A DNA stretch of 64,000 nucleotides. Origin: Bostrychus sinensis. Its lineage: Eukaryota; Chordata; Actinopteri; Gobiiformes; Eleotridae. The stretch's first letter is position 1, and each line of letters opens with the position of its first letter. Positions 11,920-24,996 of this stretch are shown one piece after another. The notes beneath the pieces are model-generated. The model did no database searches. It was not told where the DNA came from and saw only the letters and a list, made by a program, of their open reading frames with translations. Location of the stretch: assembly GCA_020698575.1 (NCBI GenBank), contig CM036254.1:31400526-31464525 (forward strand). The letters are read 5' to 3'. Position numbers and translations under genes: made by a program.

Positions 11920-13370
11920 GTTTTAAGTCAGCTCCAAACTGCACAGGGAAACAAATAGAAAGAGCATAAAACACATTGCCACATTAAATATATTTAAAAT
12001 GACCCTTTATTGTAACAAAAATTGCATTTTAAATATTTTTGTTTTGTTTGGGCCAAATTATTGTGTCAGAGCTAAATCTGCAATTGTGGTTTAAGCACAA
12101 AAACTTCTAAGTGTAGTTACTAGACAGAACTTGCTGCAGCCACCCGCCCAGAGCTGAGGTCCCTGGGCAATATCACCAGCCACACTCAGGCCAGGGAGCA
12201 GCAGCGGTGAGCTCTGAGACAGTCCAGTCCTGGAGAGAGAGGTGCGACTTTTGTCACAAAGAAAGGACTGCCATTGTCTTTCTTATCACGGGTAGTCTGG
12301 AGCAGCTGACTGGGCACCTGAGAGGAGGAGGAGAGAGAGCAGGAGAGAAAACTGGAGGCCAAGTTAAAGGTGCTATGAGCAGTATATGTTTTTTATATTT
12401 CATAAAAAAATACCCATGCGTGCCAAGATATGATGTAAACATGTTTAAATCAAATATTACTTTTACTGATAACAATGGTACAGCTGATTTATTTATAATT
12501 AAAAATACATTTTACATAATGGTTTACATTTTTTGTCTTATTTCTAAAAAGGTATAGCAGATCATCCAATCAGAAAAGAATAAAGACTGGCAACCCACAG
12601 ACCATTGTTATAATTTACAGTACAGTACAGTACAGAAGCAGACCAAATGCAGCCTGCTCTGGGGTTGTCACAAAAGTAATTCATTAGTTTCATGGCTTTA
12701 GGATCTTGTCTCCACTTGTTCAGTCTGTTTATTTTTGTTTAATTTCTATTCATTGACGAAAATTTCAATGCATTTAGTTGCATTCCTCAGTCCTCATTAA
12801 TTATTTTTTATGTAGTTTTTGTTTTGTTTTTGGTCGCAAAAATATGTTGGTAATGAAAACTATGACAAAATGTATTCATAAACAAAATCAACACTGTAAA
12901 GTAGTTGGGTGAATAAAGCCATGCCCCCGGTGTGTCTTGCAATACTGGGAGCACTGACCGAGTGTTTCTGGAAATCTCGAGACCTCATGAGAAAATGGCA
13001 AAACTAGTGAGAGCTTTATTTCCTAGATGTTGGCCATGGCAGAGTACAAAAACAAGGAGGAGAAAACCAGAGTCAAGCCAAGTGAGGGGGAGCGCAGGAG
13101 TCAAACACAGGTCACTGTAGAGGGCAACCAAAACAAGGAAGAAATGAGCAAAGTTGCATGGTTCTGCTGTAAGTAGTCCAGGGCACATAACAATGTGCTA
13201 AGAATACAGTACTTGTAATTGATGGCTATTGCAAAGTTTAACCTTTCAGAAAACTCAAGAGTTTTATGTCACCAATTATGGTCATAATTCATAATAAACA
13301 TGGCAGTTTCTTCATAGTCTAAATTAAAATAAATACTAGGAGGATGTAACAAATGTATCTCTAGAGTCAG
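11920..13370. other. Non-coding stretch, no gene recognised
   Basis: AT-rich. It holds a short ACAGT tandem at 12616-12635. The 116-residue ORF at 12207-12557 shows no domain and becomes AT-rich, low-complexity coding toward its end. It is left out. Confidence 0.45.
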
Positions 13371-13394
13371 TGTTGCTGAGGGTGGTACATGGGG

Positions 13395-14037
13395 CTGGAC
13401 TGTGACAGATTTAAAAACAAACAAGACAATTTTAAAATCAGCTCTGTATTTGAGTGGCAGTCAGTGGAGCTGGGATAAAATAGGGGTTATATGATCTCTC
13501 TTTTTTGTTTTAGTTAAAAACCAGCAGCTGCATTTTGAACTAACTGCAGTCTGTGGAGGGAGCATTATGGGAGGCCTGACTAGAGAGAGTTGCAGTAGCC
13601 CAGTCCTATGGTAATAAAATCATGAAGTATTTCTAAGTTATTGCATATTAAAATCGGTTTCAGTTTGGCAATGGTTCTGAGTTGGAAGAAATGCGCCCTG
13701 ATAACCTGGCAGATCTGTTTCTCAAAGTTAAAAGAAGAGTCCATAAAAACACTGAAATATTTCACTGAATTGTGCAAATTTGCTGAGAGAGGGCCAAGGG
13801 CTCCAGTCAGGCTGCCAGCGTTTGGGCCAAATAAAATGACTTCGGTCTTATTTTTGTTAAGCTGGAGGAGGTTATTAGACATCCAGTTTTTTTTTTTACC
13901 TCAGCTAGGTTGGCCAGGGAGCAGTTGTCATTTGGAGAGACCAGCAGATAAAGCTGAGTATCATCAGTGTAGAGGTGGTAGTGGATGTTATACTTCTCCA
14001 GAATTGAGCCCAGGGGGAGCATGTAAAAAGAAAACAA
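13395..14037 (-). mobile_element. L2-clade LINE reverse-transcriptase fragment
   Basis: The minus strand encodes two overlapping, frameshifted pieces of an L2/CR1-type reverse transcriptase. First is FYMLPLGSILEKYNIHYHLY followed by TDDTQLYL, the catalytic Y-x-D-D box with T in place of the usual A. Then come NKNKTEVILFGP and a block like QLRTIAKLKPIL...FITIGLGYCNSL. An internal poly(T) at 13888-13897 and frame changes show it is inactive. The 184-residue plus-strand ORF here is an antisense shadow. Confidence 0.8.
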
Positions 14038-14194
14038 ATAAAGCCGCTAAAATGGAACCTTGGGGCAGGCCGCAGGTGATGGGGGCAAGCATTTTGTTAC
14101 ACCCTTCTCAGCTGATGCCAACAAACTCTTTAGGAGGTAGGTGTTATCCGAACTCAGCTCATCCAGAACGCATCGAGATAACGCAATGTGAATG

Positions 14195-14710
14195 AGCAGA
14201 TGATGTTAAAGTCTGACGTTTTTGAGATTATTTTCGCTACCTCCAACCAAAAAGGGCTGAATAAGCGGGCAGGACCAAAATATGTGTCCCATGGTCTGCC
14301 ATAATCTCCCCTACAGTGTCTCCAGCACTGAGCTTAGACTTTTGTTTAGATGTTATGAAAAAAGGAAATAAGTTCTTCCAACCAAAGTCCCGCCAGGTTT
14401 TGTACTTGAAGAAAACTGCATTTCCCAGGCCCTTATCAGGGTCCTCTGTAATTATTTATTTTCTTTCCCATTTTTGCTTTATGTAATTTGTTGAGTCCTG
14501 GTACACTGTAGTAGAGTTTTTAATAATAATTAGAGCTATAACACTTGCTGGGTTAAGAGCACCAGTGAAGATGTTGATAACTGGTGAGGGTTCTCTGAGA
14601 TTACAACTTGTTATTTTTTTACCAGCATAGTCATGGAGCTGCAAGTATATGAACAAATCTTGTTTCTCCAGATTATACACCTTACATAAAGTGGCAAAGA
14701 ACATAGTTCT
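14195..14710 (-). mobile_element. Tx1/L1-type LINE, C-terminal ORF2 fragment
   Basis: The minus strand encodes LEKQDLFIYLQLHDY, then YIKQKWER. Further on it encodes a block like WRDFGWKNLFPFFIT...SKL and a cysteine/histidine-type tail (ADHGTHI). This series is characteristic of the C-terminal region of fish L1/Tx1 ORF2. Several frames are used, so it is a dead fragment. It adjoins the L2 fragment in the same orientation. Confidence 0.65.
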
Positions 14711-15072
14711 TCATACACACAGCAGTTTAAATTTAACATGAGAGGCAGACAGGAAGTCAGGGATTTACATTTAATATTTTGTCTTTTTGAAAGACTCTGA
14801 CACTTCCTTATGTCTGTGTAGGTGTACAGTATGTCTGCATCTCTTTGGAATCACTCATGGTCTGTTTAGAGAAGTCCTATTGTCATGTTTTATGGTCCAA
14901 CATAAATACAGATAAAGAGTTACGGACCTGGGACCTGTACTCTGAATGGTCACAGAAGCTGACTCAGAAGCAGAACATCTTTGTGCTCAGAGGTTTTCCT
15001 TGTGGGAGTATTGTGTTTGGGTGTACGGCAGGAGAATACAGTGCTCTCTATAAGCCCATTCAGAGCAGGATA

Positions 15073-15149
15073 ATGGCCCGCAGCCACTCCCGCCTCAGGC
15101 CCAGGCTCAAACACACACTGTGGATAGCTCTGCTGTGCTCTGAAGCCAG
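15073..15149 (+). CDS. Candidate signal-peptide first coding exon
   Basis: An ATG with a strong Kozak context (A at -3, G at +4) opens a 25-codon frame, MARSHSRLRPRLKHTLWIAL continuing LCSEA. The frame ends at a consensus donor, CCAG|GTGAGT, in phase 2. The peptide has a basic N-region, a hydrophobic core (LWIALLC) and a small-residue end, as a secretory signal does. First exons holding only a signal peptide are common in vertebrate secreted and adhesion proteins, and a long first intron would explain the lack of other exons downstream. I do not recognise the gene, and no second exon was identified. It may be chance. A plus-strand cDNA or conservation would decide. Confidence 0.3.
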
Positions 15150-15154
15150 GTGAG

Positions 15155-15455
15155 TCAGCACAGTGAAACCTGCAGCTGTAAATACGGCAGTTTTAGCCCT
15201 AAGATCTTCACCCTGTTTACTTGCTGCCACACAGTTGTCAATGTTAACAATGACTTGACCCTGTGAACCAGCTTTTACATCAGTGAATATACAGTATCTG
15301 CACTGAGGGCTGTGAATTTATGGGAGGTTTCAGACGCAACTTCTGTGCTGGTCACTTCGACGTGGTCACTTTTGGTGTGAGTCTACCATAAGACTCATAA
15401 GGCCTGTGAAGGAAATCTCCTGGGCCAACTCCTTTATTGTTATTTAGAGTTATTA
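15155..15455. other. Non-coding stretch, no feature recognised
   Basis: Moderate GC sequence downstream of the candidate donor, with nothing identifiable. Confidence 0.4.
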
Positions 15456-15459
15456 GTTA

Positions 15460-15665
15460 TATAGGGCGTTGGTGGCACATGCCCAGCAACCGGAGGGTAG
15501 CCAATTCGGAGCGCATACTGTCGTTGTGTCCCTGGGCAAGACACTTCACCCACATTGCCTACTCTAGTCACTGTATGTGGCTGGTTGCGACAGGAAGAGC
15601 ATCTGGCGTAAAAACCTGCCAAATCACCATGCGACTGGTTTGCTGTAGTAACCTTGAATTAAAAA
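15460..15665 (+). mobile_element. tRNA-derived SINE, copy 1
   Basis: The head 'ggtggcacatgcccagcaac' and a degraded B-box region (ggtagccaattcgg) are followed by 'gtccctgggcaagacacttc'. The tail contains GGTTGCGACAGGAAGAGCAT and ends in A-rich sequence at 15660-15700. The head is shared with the SINE at 42040-42352 and the tail with the one at 18735-18890. Polymerase III promoter boxes are decayed. Confidence 0.6.
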
Positions 15666-15699
15666 AAAAGGATCTCAAAAAAAAACAAAAAAAAACAAA

Positions 15700-16385
15700 A
15701 ACGTTACTAGATATATACTGTCAAACAAAAATGATCTTTTCCAGAGTTTGAGTTTTAACCAACCTATCATAGCCGTTTATCTGCAGCGTCATACAGAAGT
15801 GGAAGATATCTCCTGTACAAAATAACCCAGATGGTGGCTAATACGGAGCGACTTTAACACCTTCTCCCGTCTCTGTATGATAGTGTTTAATGCTTTCCTT
15901 CGTCACCTGTTGGTTCTGATTAAATATGCGTTCAGTTCTTTGTGGGATTTTGTTGTAACCATATTAACAACAGTAAAGTCTCGTTGGCCACATTCAAACA
16001 AACTGACATTTTCCACAACCTTTTTCAACAACTGGCTTTTGCTGCTGTCCCTGTTCAGAAATAAGTACTAGTTGCTCATAAAACAATCGACAGTCATTCC
16101 CACTCATTCATATGTTTCTGTGTGTCTGTAATACACTGCCATATTTGTTGTTGATACCAGTCAGCACTGGCTGTTTCTAAATAGTACAGATTTGCTGAGG
16201 AAGCTATTTCACCTGATCATTGACCTGAAAGTACATCATCATCAGCCAATGATAAGGACTATCCAAATTCGCCTGATCAATAAAGAAAAGAGTTAGGAAA
16301 AGGAGCTTAAATGCTTCCTGTGATAGCACTTTCTTATCAAGAGGTGAGGAATCCCTCAATCGACTGTGCCATCCCCTGAGTGTTT
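15700..16385. other. Non-coding stretch, no gene recognised
   Basis: No supported exon or repeat family. Short ORFs have no domain. Confidence 0.4.
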
Positions 16386-16389
16386 CCAA

Positions 16390-16990
16390 ACACAGCCTGC
16401 CAGAATTCTTGTCTATTCTATACAAAGACGTTAATCTGGCATCCCTTTATTTACTATTTATTTCTATGGGCAGAACAATGACAGACAGAAAAAAAAAAAA
16501 ACAATCAGAGAAATGAGGGGCAGGACATAAGCAGTGAACTGCTGACCTGTATCCTAAACAAACATGGCTGATTCTTGGAGGTTTTTCTGAAAAACCTCAG
16601 AATATGCCATATTTTGAGCAGCTCTGTACTTATTTCTGAACGGGGACAGCAGCAGAAGCCAGTTCTACAAAGACTTATGAAAAAACTGGGTTTGTTTGAA
16701 TGTGGTTGTTTGGACATCAACAGGACAAAGAAATAAATTCCACAGAAGACTGAACAACAATGAGAAAAGCTCTAAATGCCGGTAATCAGGTCAGAGAAGA
16801 AATTTCATTAGCTCGGTAGCCAGCGCTATCTTGGTTAGCTTCTGCATTCATAAGACGGGCTGCAGATAAACGGCTGTAATAGGCCAATTTCCAAATCAAC
16901 CGGAGCAAAACGCTTCCCTCCGAGAGAGGAACCAGACTGTCCTGCTTGCCAAAAACAAGTAGGCGAGACTGGCTCTCCTGGATAGACCAT
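16390..16990. repeat. Unclassified interspersed repeat, copy A
   Basis: This segment aligns by eye with 18912-19380 in the same orientation. Shared blocks are tctattctatacaaagacgt/tctatataaagaagtt, GAGCAGCTCTGTACTTATTT, GACAGCAGCAGAAGCCAG, GGTAGCCAGCGCTA and GGAACCAGACTGT. It carries no domain-bearing ORF. It is probably a non-autonomous transposable element or an old segmental duplication. Confidence 0.7.
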
Positions 16991-17094
16991 CTCTGTGTGA
17001 AGAATTTGGAATTAGTTAAAAGTTGCACTGCCTCAGATTTTATTTCATAAAATGATCTGCATAAACCCAACACAGTGTGTAAAGGGTGACTTTT

Positions 17095-18730
17095 AATAAC
17101 TGATTATGGTGTAATGCTATGAACTGTAGGCTGCTTTATGCACTTTTGTTGACATTCACGGCTGTAGGTCCACGTAATTTTCGTCGCCGGGTGAGGATCA
17201 TAGGTGCCTCCAAATGCAGCTGAAGCTCCTCCTCTTCACCGGAGAACTACACTGTTGGTTCACATGACCACTCTGCTCAAGGCTCTGACCACAGCGTTTT
17301 GTCTGTAGCTAAAACAGCCATACATAATTATCTTGTCTCATCCCTTTTTATTAAATAGCTTTAAACCATGTTACCACCAAGCCACACAATATTTACCAAG
17401 TGCTGTACTCTTAAGTACTCCTAATACCCCCCAGCGTCTTGTATTAGAATCACTTGAGTGTGCACAGATCCACTCTAAATGCCTGTGGGGGCCGTGAGCT
17501 CTAACCAGCCGTGTAATGTGACAATTTCTACCAGAGGAATATTCACTTCTCCGTCCGTCTCTGCTTATCTCACTCCATCTGTCTTCCATATCTGTGCTTT
17601 CCCAGCCCCCGCTCTCTCAGATTCCTCAGATGGAAGCAGACTTATCTCCGGAGCGTCAGGGCACCACAGTCCTCTTTGCAGTCTCCGCCCTCTGCCTTCC
17701 TCTCGTAGGTTTCCTCAAAAACAAATATCGGGCTCCACTCTCAGCCCACTCTTTAATGGACCAAAGGGCTTCCATGTGTCCGGAGGGAGCAGCACTCGTC
17801 CCTGCCTCCGATTGCTGCGTATGAAATATGTATGATGGGATATGATACAAAGCACAACTCCTATCTACGCTCTTGTAAATTAATAATTTGGTTTTAAGAG
17901 CACTCAAGCCTGACCATGGTGAGATGAAGAAAAAAAAAAAAAAAAAAAAAAAAGCTCAGTTCTGTAATTTCGTCTGTTGCTATGGGCTTTTTGATGCCAT
18001 GTAAACAATAGTTGTGCCCAAACACTCTCATAACAGTCACAAAGGCTTTAGTTTGCTTTTTTTGCCATGGTTTAGAGTCAGAGTTAGTGGAGAAAGATGG
18101 CTCACGTCAAAAGAATGCACTGGCCATCTGTCTCCAGACCACAGTTTAAAGCGCTGCTCCCAACCTCATCTTCTGCATCTTCTGACCTCATTGCTTATGG
18201 GTTGGTTGTTATTGTGACGCATTGCGAGCGGTTTTGACTACATCATTATCTTGTATTTTTGGCACAGATTAGCAAACCCAGTGCTAGCAAAGAGACTTTT
18301 TTAATTACCTGTTACCAGAACTAGTTTCACACAAGTCCAAGTCAAGTTTTTTCCTCCATTTGGCTGTTCTGGCATAATAAAACTCAAAAAATAAAGCAAT
18401 TTCTAGCTTGATGCTTGGTTGAGCCGCTTTCTGGTGAGACCCAAGACTTCAGGGACTTCTGGTCGGCTGCGCTCCTTCTTGCAAGTCTGTTTTTTTTTTT
18501 TTGTTTTTTTTTGCTAAGAGACAGCAGGGGGAGATGCAACCCTCTGGTGTACAGTTCAGTACTTTCTGAAAGTAACTCTTTGTATTTTTCCCCCAGCAGA
18601 TTTATGTGCAGGTGCGTAGAGGCCATCAGTCAGGGCTCTGATGAAATATGACACTGCACATTCCAGATTTGCTCTCAGTATAATTGAAATAGAGTCTTTC
18701 AGCTGCTCCCTTTCTTAATCAGGGTCGCCA
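17095..18730. other. Non-coding stretch, no gene recognised
   Basis: It contains a 24-base poly(A) run (17930-17953) and a poly(T) tract near 18490. ORFs at 17479-17907 overlap on both strands without domains. Confidence 0.4.
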
Positions 18731-18734
18731 TAGT

Positions 18735-18890
18735 GAACCAATCAAACCCAGATGCCCCTCCTGTCGCAACCAGCCACTTACTATGCCTGGAGTGGGTAAT
18801 GTGGATGAAGTTTGCACTTCAGGCAAGATTCATCCACTGACCCTCGGGTTGGTGGCCGAACGGTTAACCAATGCTAGTGCCATTTTAGAG
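18735..18890 (-). mobile_element. tRNA-derived SINE fragment, copy 2
   Basis: In reverse complement it shares the tail 'gtggctggttgcgacagg' plus 'gcatctgg' with copy 1 at 15579-15615. The rest is diverged. Confidence 0.55.
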
Positions 18891-18911
18891 TAATGAAGCC
18901 AAAACACAGTG

Positions 18912-19380
18912 TCTTAGCCTGGCCTGCCAGACAAACTCTTTTCCTATTCTATATAAAGAAGTTAGTCTGGTACCTCTGTAACCTATAGTTTCTGTGGCAA
19001 AACAATAACAGACGGAGTAACCAATCAGAGAAACGAAGGGCAGAACATAAGACACAAACAAAGAAGGATTCTTGCCATTTTTTTCATAAAACACCAGAAT
19101 ACATTGTATTATGAGCAGCTCTGTACTTATTTCTGAATGGAGACAGCAGCAGAAGCCAGATGTACAAAGAAAAAGGACTGGGCAATAATGCAGACTTCAT
19201 CAGAACCAACAGGTGATGAAGAAAAGCACTAAATTAGCTTGGTAGCCAGCGCTACCTTGGTTAACGCTTCCGCTTTTATAAGACGTGTTGCAAATAAATG
19301 ACTGGGATGGGCCAGTTCCAAATCAAACTGGAGAAACGCTTCGCTTCAAGAGTGGAACCAGACTGTTTGGCTCACGAGGT
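18912..19380. repeat. Unclassified interspersed repeat, copy B
   Basis: Second copy of the repeat at 16390-16990, about 2.5 kb downstream and in the same orientation. It is shorter through several internal deletions. It starts CTGGCCTGCCAGACAAACTC. The complement of its end (GAGCCAAACAGTCTGGTTCC) is only weakly inverted to the start, so TIRs are uncertain. Confidence 0.7.
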
Positions 19381-19688
19381 TAATTAAAACTAACTTTGAA
19401 CCATAGCACTTTCTCTGACCATTTTTTATAAAGAAACTGGATCTGATTCTGTGGACAATGGCTGAAAGAACAAGAGCATTTTAGTTGGGAATTATGAAGG
19501 TTTGACCTGCAGGAAGACTCTGAAGCTAAGTAAACTGAACTGAGTTTTTTTTTTTTCTCAAAAAAGTTGCACCTTGAAATAGTTTGCAACACTGAAAAGA
19601 CAAGAATCTAAGCTTTCCATCGAAATACTATATGTGCATCATAGGCTGCGGGCCATTGGAATGTTAATGGGTTCCAGGATCCTTTATT

Positions 19689-19708
19689 AGAGAGAGAGAG
19701 AGAGAGAG
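19689..19708. repeat. (AG)10 microsatellite
   Basis: Perfect AG dinucleotide run. Confidence 0.95.
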
Positions 19709-19709
19709 C

Positions 19710-22700
19710 TGATTTCATTCTCTAAATTCTACAACAATAAAGACAGACTAGAGGTTCATTTTGGGCCGACTACATAGTGGCAGTTTACAGTACATCAAGA
19801 ACTTGGACCCAAAGCCAAAAGAGTGGTTGAGCAGGGTGAGGTTTCAGAGCCCTTCTATTTAAGGTGTTTGTAGTTTGTCGTGGGTTCACTGTGAACCTTC
19901 AACTGCTGTTTTGTGTATCATTAATATTTAGACAAGTTATCATGTTTTGGAACACAAAATGCAGGACAAGCAAAGAGGCTTATAATTCTGTTTGTGGATG
20001 ATCTCCTGTCCACACAAGCCACAGTCGGACCACCTGAGTAAACAGAAGATAACACTGTCTGATGGAATCAAAGTGTGTGTGGACAATCTGCACAACCTGC
20101 TTCAGCTTCAGTCACCATTTGTAGAAAATGTAAAAATGTCCTGGAGGAGAGCAGGACAGACCGTTGTCAGTGGTCTTTTGGTAGTTTCACCTGAGCTACA
20201 GTTCTAAATAACCCTTGTGTGGCCTTCCCATCAGTGTGACCCTGGGGTCATATGGAATTGAAGGAACACTATTGACATTAAAGGCCACCTATTTTTCCTA
20301 TTTTGCTAACTTTTTTGAGCTTTCTGCCATGTTATAATATCTCATGGGCTTGGTACTGTTCAGATTTTTTCAATACCGCTACTTAAACCTGGTTTCTGAT
20401 ACCTATGGCGAGCTACTCCATTTTCTAAAATCATTAAACACAATAATATTGAATAAAAAACTTTTTTTTTTTTTAGCAAAATTCTTAGCTGTAAGTTAAA
20501 ACCAGTAGTTTGTTTGATAGATTCTGTTTATTTTATTATTTATTTTATTTTATTATTATTTTATTTATTTGATTGATATATGCAAACTAACAATAATGCT
20601 TCCACTAGATATTGAAATTTAAGATTTTTTTTTTTTTTTTTTTAATACAAGTAATATTGTTACTTTTCTTTCAATCATTTAATGGTACCCAGCACTACTG
20701 CCCAAAAACTGGCTGGAGTAGGATATTGTTTTATTTGTGCCTTTTTAAGTAATCCTGAGTTTTTCAGGAGCTGCAAGCTCTCATTTTCATCTCTCTACTA
20801 TGACATCAGTGTATGTATCTATCCATTTGCGTTGTGTTGCTAAGACAAACTGTAACATTCAGGAGTTTGTAGAGACCATGTGGACTTGTCTAAACGGTGG
20901 ATTGTATCAGTGGACACAGGCTGATGGGACCACTGTGTGCATAAAACAATAAGAGATCCATGAACACTTTCTAAACACATGTGGCTAAAGCAAATGAGCT
21001 AACAGATACCATAACCCCAAATGTGTTAAATATGGACTATATTTGGATCTTTTAGTGTCAGATAAAATGTGCTTTGGCAGCCTTTCCATGTGCTTTCCCT
21101 TTACATCGCGCACATGTCTTTCAAAGCAAGAACTTACAGGACCATTTTTTTTCTGTTTCCTTTTTTGTCTACACTTCATAGTCTCCTTATTGTCTAATGT
21201 TGCAAGTTACTACACTTTACAGGCACTAAACACACCAATAGTGGTATTCGCACCTCTTGTCATTAAATGATGTGAATACAAAGACCTCACATCTCAGAAA
21301 ACAAAAATCAAATCACCACAGAATCTATGATACAGACCTGATCAAACAATTTATATTTTGCACTTTTAGATCTTAAGGAGGTTCTAAGTAGAGCTTCAAA
21401 ATGCAAAAAGAAGAAATGGGCGTGAGACAGAAAAAAAAAATTAAGAAAGCTATTTATTGAAAACAACAATTAAACTGAAATAGGCTTAAGACCACAGCTT
21501 ACTCAATTTATGTATTTATTATTTTTGGTCTCACTCCAGCTCTGCTTCAAACCTCCTTAAAATCCAACAGTGCAAAATATAAATTCTTGCAATTTTTCAA
21601 ATGCTGTCAGAGGCACGTGATTACTTTTATTAATATTGTACTCTCTCAAGTGTTAATGCTCAATCAGAAAAAGCTATAGCTAAATAAATACACCTCCTCT
21701 ATCAGATACACATGTTTGAGTTTTTCTGGAGTGAGAAGAGAGCCCAATCCACAGAATTATTGCGTCTTGGGTCAAACTTGTTGTGTCATAGTCACAGGAA
21801 GCCCACAGGAGTGTTAGATAACAGTGAAGTGTTGTTTGCAGTTGTGTGACCTGAGTGCACCTTCAGTCCTGAACACGCAAACCCCCAGACAACACAGTGA
21901 AGATCGGATTCATTTCCCAAAATGTGTCCAATCAGCGTCTCATTCATGCTCTAATGGACTGTAATCTGCAATCACACAGAAGGAATTTATGAAAAATACT
22001 CCGTTCTAAGGCCTGATTATGAAGAATCCTGCTCTCTGGAGGAAGTGTGATTAGGTAATAGCTGCAAACATTGCACCGCCCTTTTTGAATTGTGACATCT
22101 GAGGGCTGATTACTGGTTCAAATCTCAATGTTCAAAATGCTGCTACATGCTATCTGCTGGAGGTGTCTAGTCAGGGGCCATTAGGATGGTCCAGACAGAT
22201 CTGTCAGACTGCTGTCATTTTAGTAATACAGGCATCTGGGGCAAATTAAAGCATCAATATAAAAATTCTGTAACAAGCTTGACCGTTAAACGTGTACCTG
22301 ACCAGTGCAGGTAAAACTGATCACTGCAGGTGTAACTGAGCAAGAGCATGGACTGTCAGAAAGAGAGAAATCACCAAGATGGTTAGAAAAAAACAGCACC
22401 CTTTACACTGTTTTTAAACTAAACAAATAAATGACTTTCACCAAAGAGAAAACATGGTGCTCCCTCACAGAGCAGCCCTGTCAGGTCACCAGGTGATATT
22501 AGACCCTGCCATTACCCTGCAGGACAGTCCTGTCACTCTTGACCTCTCTGGACCACTGTGTTCTCTGAATCCACTGGAACAGTATGTATTTTGTCATCTG
22601 TAAAAGTTTACACAATAAAGTTCGCTGCCCAGTAGGAGAGGGTGGTTTCTCCTCTACATCCATACTCCAAATCCAGCTAAAACCTTTCTGTAAAGCACAG

Positions 22701-24990
22701 CTCACTTTACTACGTCCTGCTCACTCTGCTGCCCCCCTCCCCTCTTACAAAATCTCTCTCAACTGTGAAGGAACAATTGTTTTTTTTTTTGTTTTTTGTT
22801 TTTTGTTTGATAAAATATATATTTTTATTTGCCTAACTGCTTAAAATCAGTTTTTTTTACATGCACTAATCAGTGAAGAGTAACAATACCAAACTTATCT
22901 AGTGATTAAAAAATGTATTTGGATTGAACATATGACACACTGCAAGTCCCTATAAGCACATAAGCTGCTTGTAAATGGACAATGTATGGTATTAGCAATA
23001 CTGGCCCGGTATCTACTAGGTATATGATAGGTAAAAAAAAAAATATTGCACAACCCTACTTGCATAAAGAAAGACCCCCTGTGCACAAACCAAAAAAACA
23101 ACAGCAGAGGGTCCAGAGTGACTGAAGCTGTGGGGCAACATTTAAAAAACAAAACTAATGATTAAAAAACACTGCCAAATACAGCTAAGTGTAAAAAGTG
23201 TGACTTTCCTGGAGTCTGTTACATGTAAATATTCACTGATCTGTTTTACACGCACGTGAAGATAGCAAGTTACTAGTGTGGTATTAGACTGTGTCCTCTC
23301 CTAACTCATAAAATATGTTGTTTACACCGAACCATAAATCATATCTAAATTAGTACCTTTTTAGGAAAATTCAATAAAAAAATGTCGAATCATGGTTGGT
23401 CAGCAAAGTTTTTCAGAGTTCTGCTTTTTTTTTTTTTTTTTTGTATATGATAATAATAATGCAGAGCAGCAGCTGCATGTGAGCGTCTAACTCTTGAGAG
23501 AGTGTGTGGAGAGAACATAGTGTAGCAACTTAGTGAAAAAACAAAACAAAAAAAACATTCAGTTGATGAAGCATGAAAGTTGGCTTAAATATTCATTATA
23601 TATTAGATTTTCAGAAAAAAAAAAAAAAAAAGCTAATCACTTGAAATTCTAATATGGCAGCCATGGAGCCAGACCACCCATATGGATACTTTTGCTACCA
23701 TTTTTAACATTTATTTTGTTGTTAGTTTATACCTTGGCCCATTACAATCTCATAATCTTTTGTGTCAATTCTGCCCTGTTTGGTCCCAGGACCCCAAAAA
23801 ACACATTTTTGGAACATGCGCCTGCCATTATGAGAATTATGGAAGTTTAGATGATGAGGTGCTAAAGGTGCATACATTGTGACAGTATTATGCAATTTGG
23901 TACAAAATATCCTGGCATTTTTAGGCCTAATGTTATTCTGTTTTAAAATATTAAACATTTTATTTGGTAAAAAAAAAAAAAAAAACTAAAATGACCATTC
24001 TGCTGACATTTTTCCTCCGCTAACTGTTACATTCTGTCACTGTGAGAATGAAATGACAGCCTCACAATTCTGGTCTGGTGAAGTCAAGAAATCAGTTGTA
24101 CGCTGTGCGCGGGTGGGGCTGGCTCTGAAAGAAGCTGACAGCCCCGATATTTTTTATTTTTTGCTATTAATAATTACCAACAATAATAGTTCATACTCAA
24201 AAGTCTTGACCAGAAATCTTTATCTCTATCTTGATCTTACAAAAACATCACAACCCCAAGTTATAGATAAACATTATACTGAACTATAGCCCATAACTGT
24301 CATGTCTAAACGTTTACATGTTTTTGTTGAGCCAGGCTGGTTGAGGCTGTATCTTTAAGAGTGTCCACTGCAGCGGCGTACAGTGGAGTTCCGGCACTCA
24401 GAGATTATGTGCTGTGTGTTGTTGAAGTGATAAATCAGCACCGTTGAATAATTTAGCACGCGCTGGAGAAGAGGTATACTGCATGGACACAATGATCCCT
24501 GCATCCTGTTGGATCACACCACTTTAACTTTCTTAGCCTGGATCAGCAGGTCTCCGTCTTCACATATTTCTTACATTTTGAAAGAATAATTGAAAAAGCA
24601 GAGCAGACATCCTCACACACTTCACTCTGCAGCCTGGTGCTTGTTCATGACTCACAACGGGGGCAGTATAACTTAGATTTGATGTGAATCAGGCCAGAAC
24701 TTACCTCAACAGATGTTCTCAGAGTGATAACATGTCTAACACATCTACATTTGATTTTTCTGATTAAAATGATCAAATGTTGGTCAAATAACAAGACGAG
24801 AGTCATCCGTTTCCTGTATTTTCTGATGTGCAGTTTACACTCTGATACTTATCTGGGAATACCTGACACCTGTCCCACATTCTCTGTCAGGTCAGAGGCA
24901 TTTTGGTCATTTTGAAAGGTCTATCAGAGCTAAAAATGATTCTGATGGAGCATTTTTCTGGTAAAGGCAAGATTTTGTGCATCATGTATG
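19710..24990. other. Long non-coding stretch, no gene recognised
   Basis: No ORF with a domain and no supported splice structure. It holds AT-rich low-complexity DNA at 20458-20640, poly(T)/poly(A) runs near 22780, 23425, 23615 and 23970, and a short repeat-like phrase near 20210 (taacccttgtgtggcc). The part at 21880-22110 is unique, mixed-composition sequence that could be a conserved non-coding element. The 71-residue ORF at 19992-20207 shows no motif. Confidence 0.4.
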
Positions 24991-24996
24991 TGTATA

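Noticed and set aside
13641..14195. 184-residue plus-strand ORF
   Set aside because: It is antisense to the L2 reverse-transcriptase fragment.
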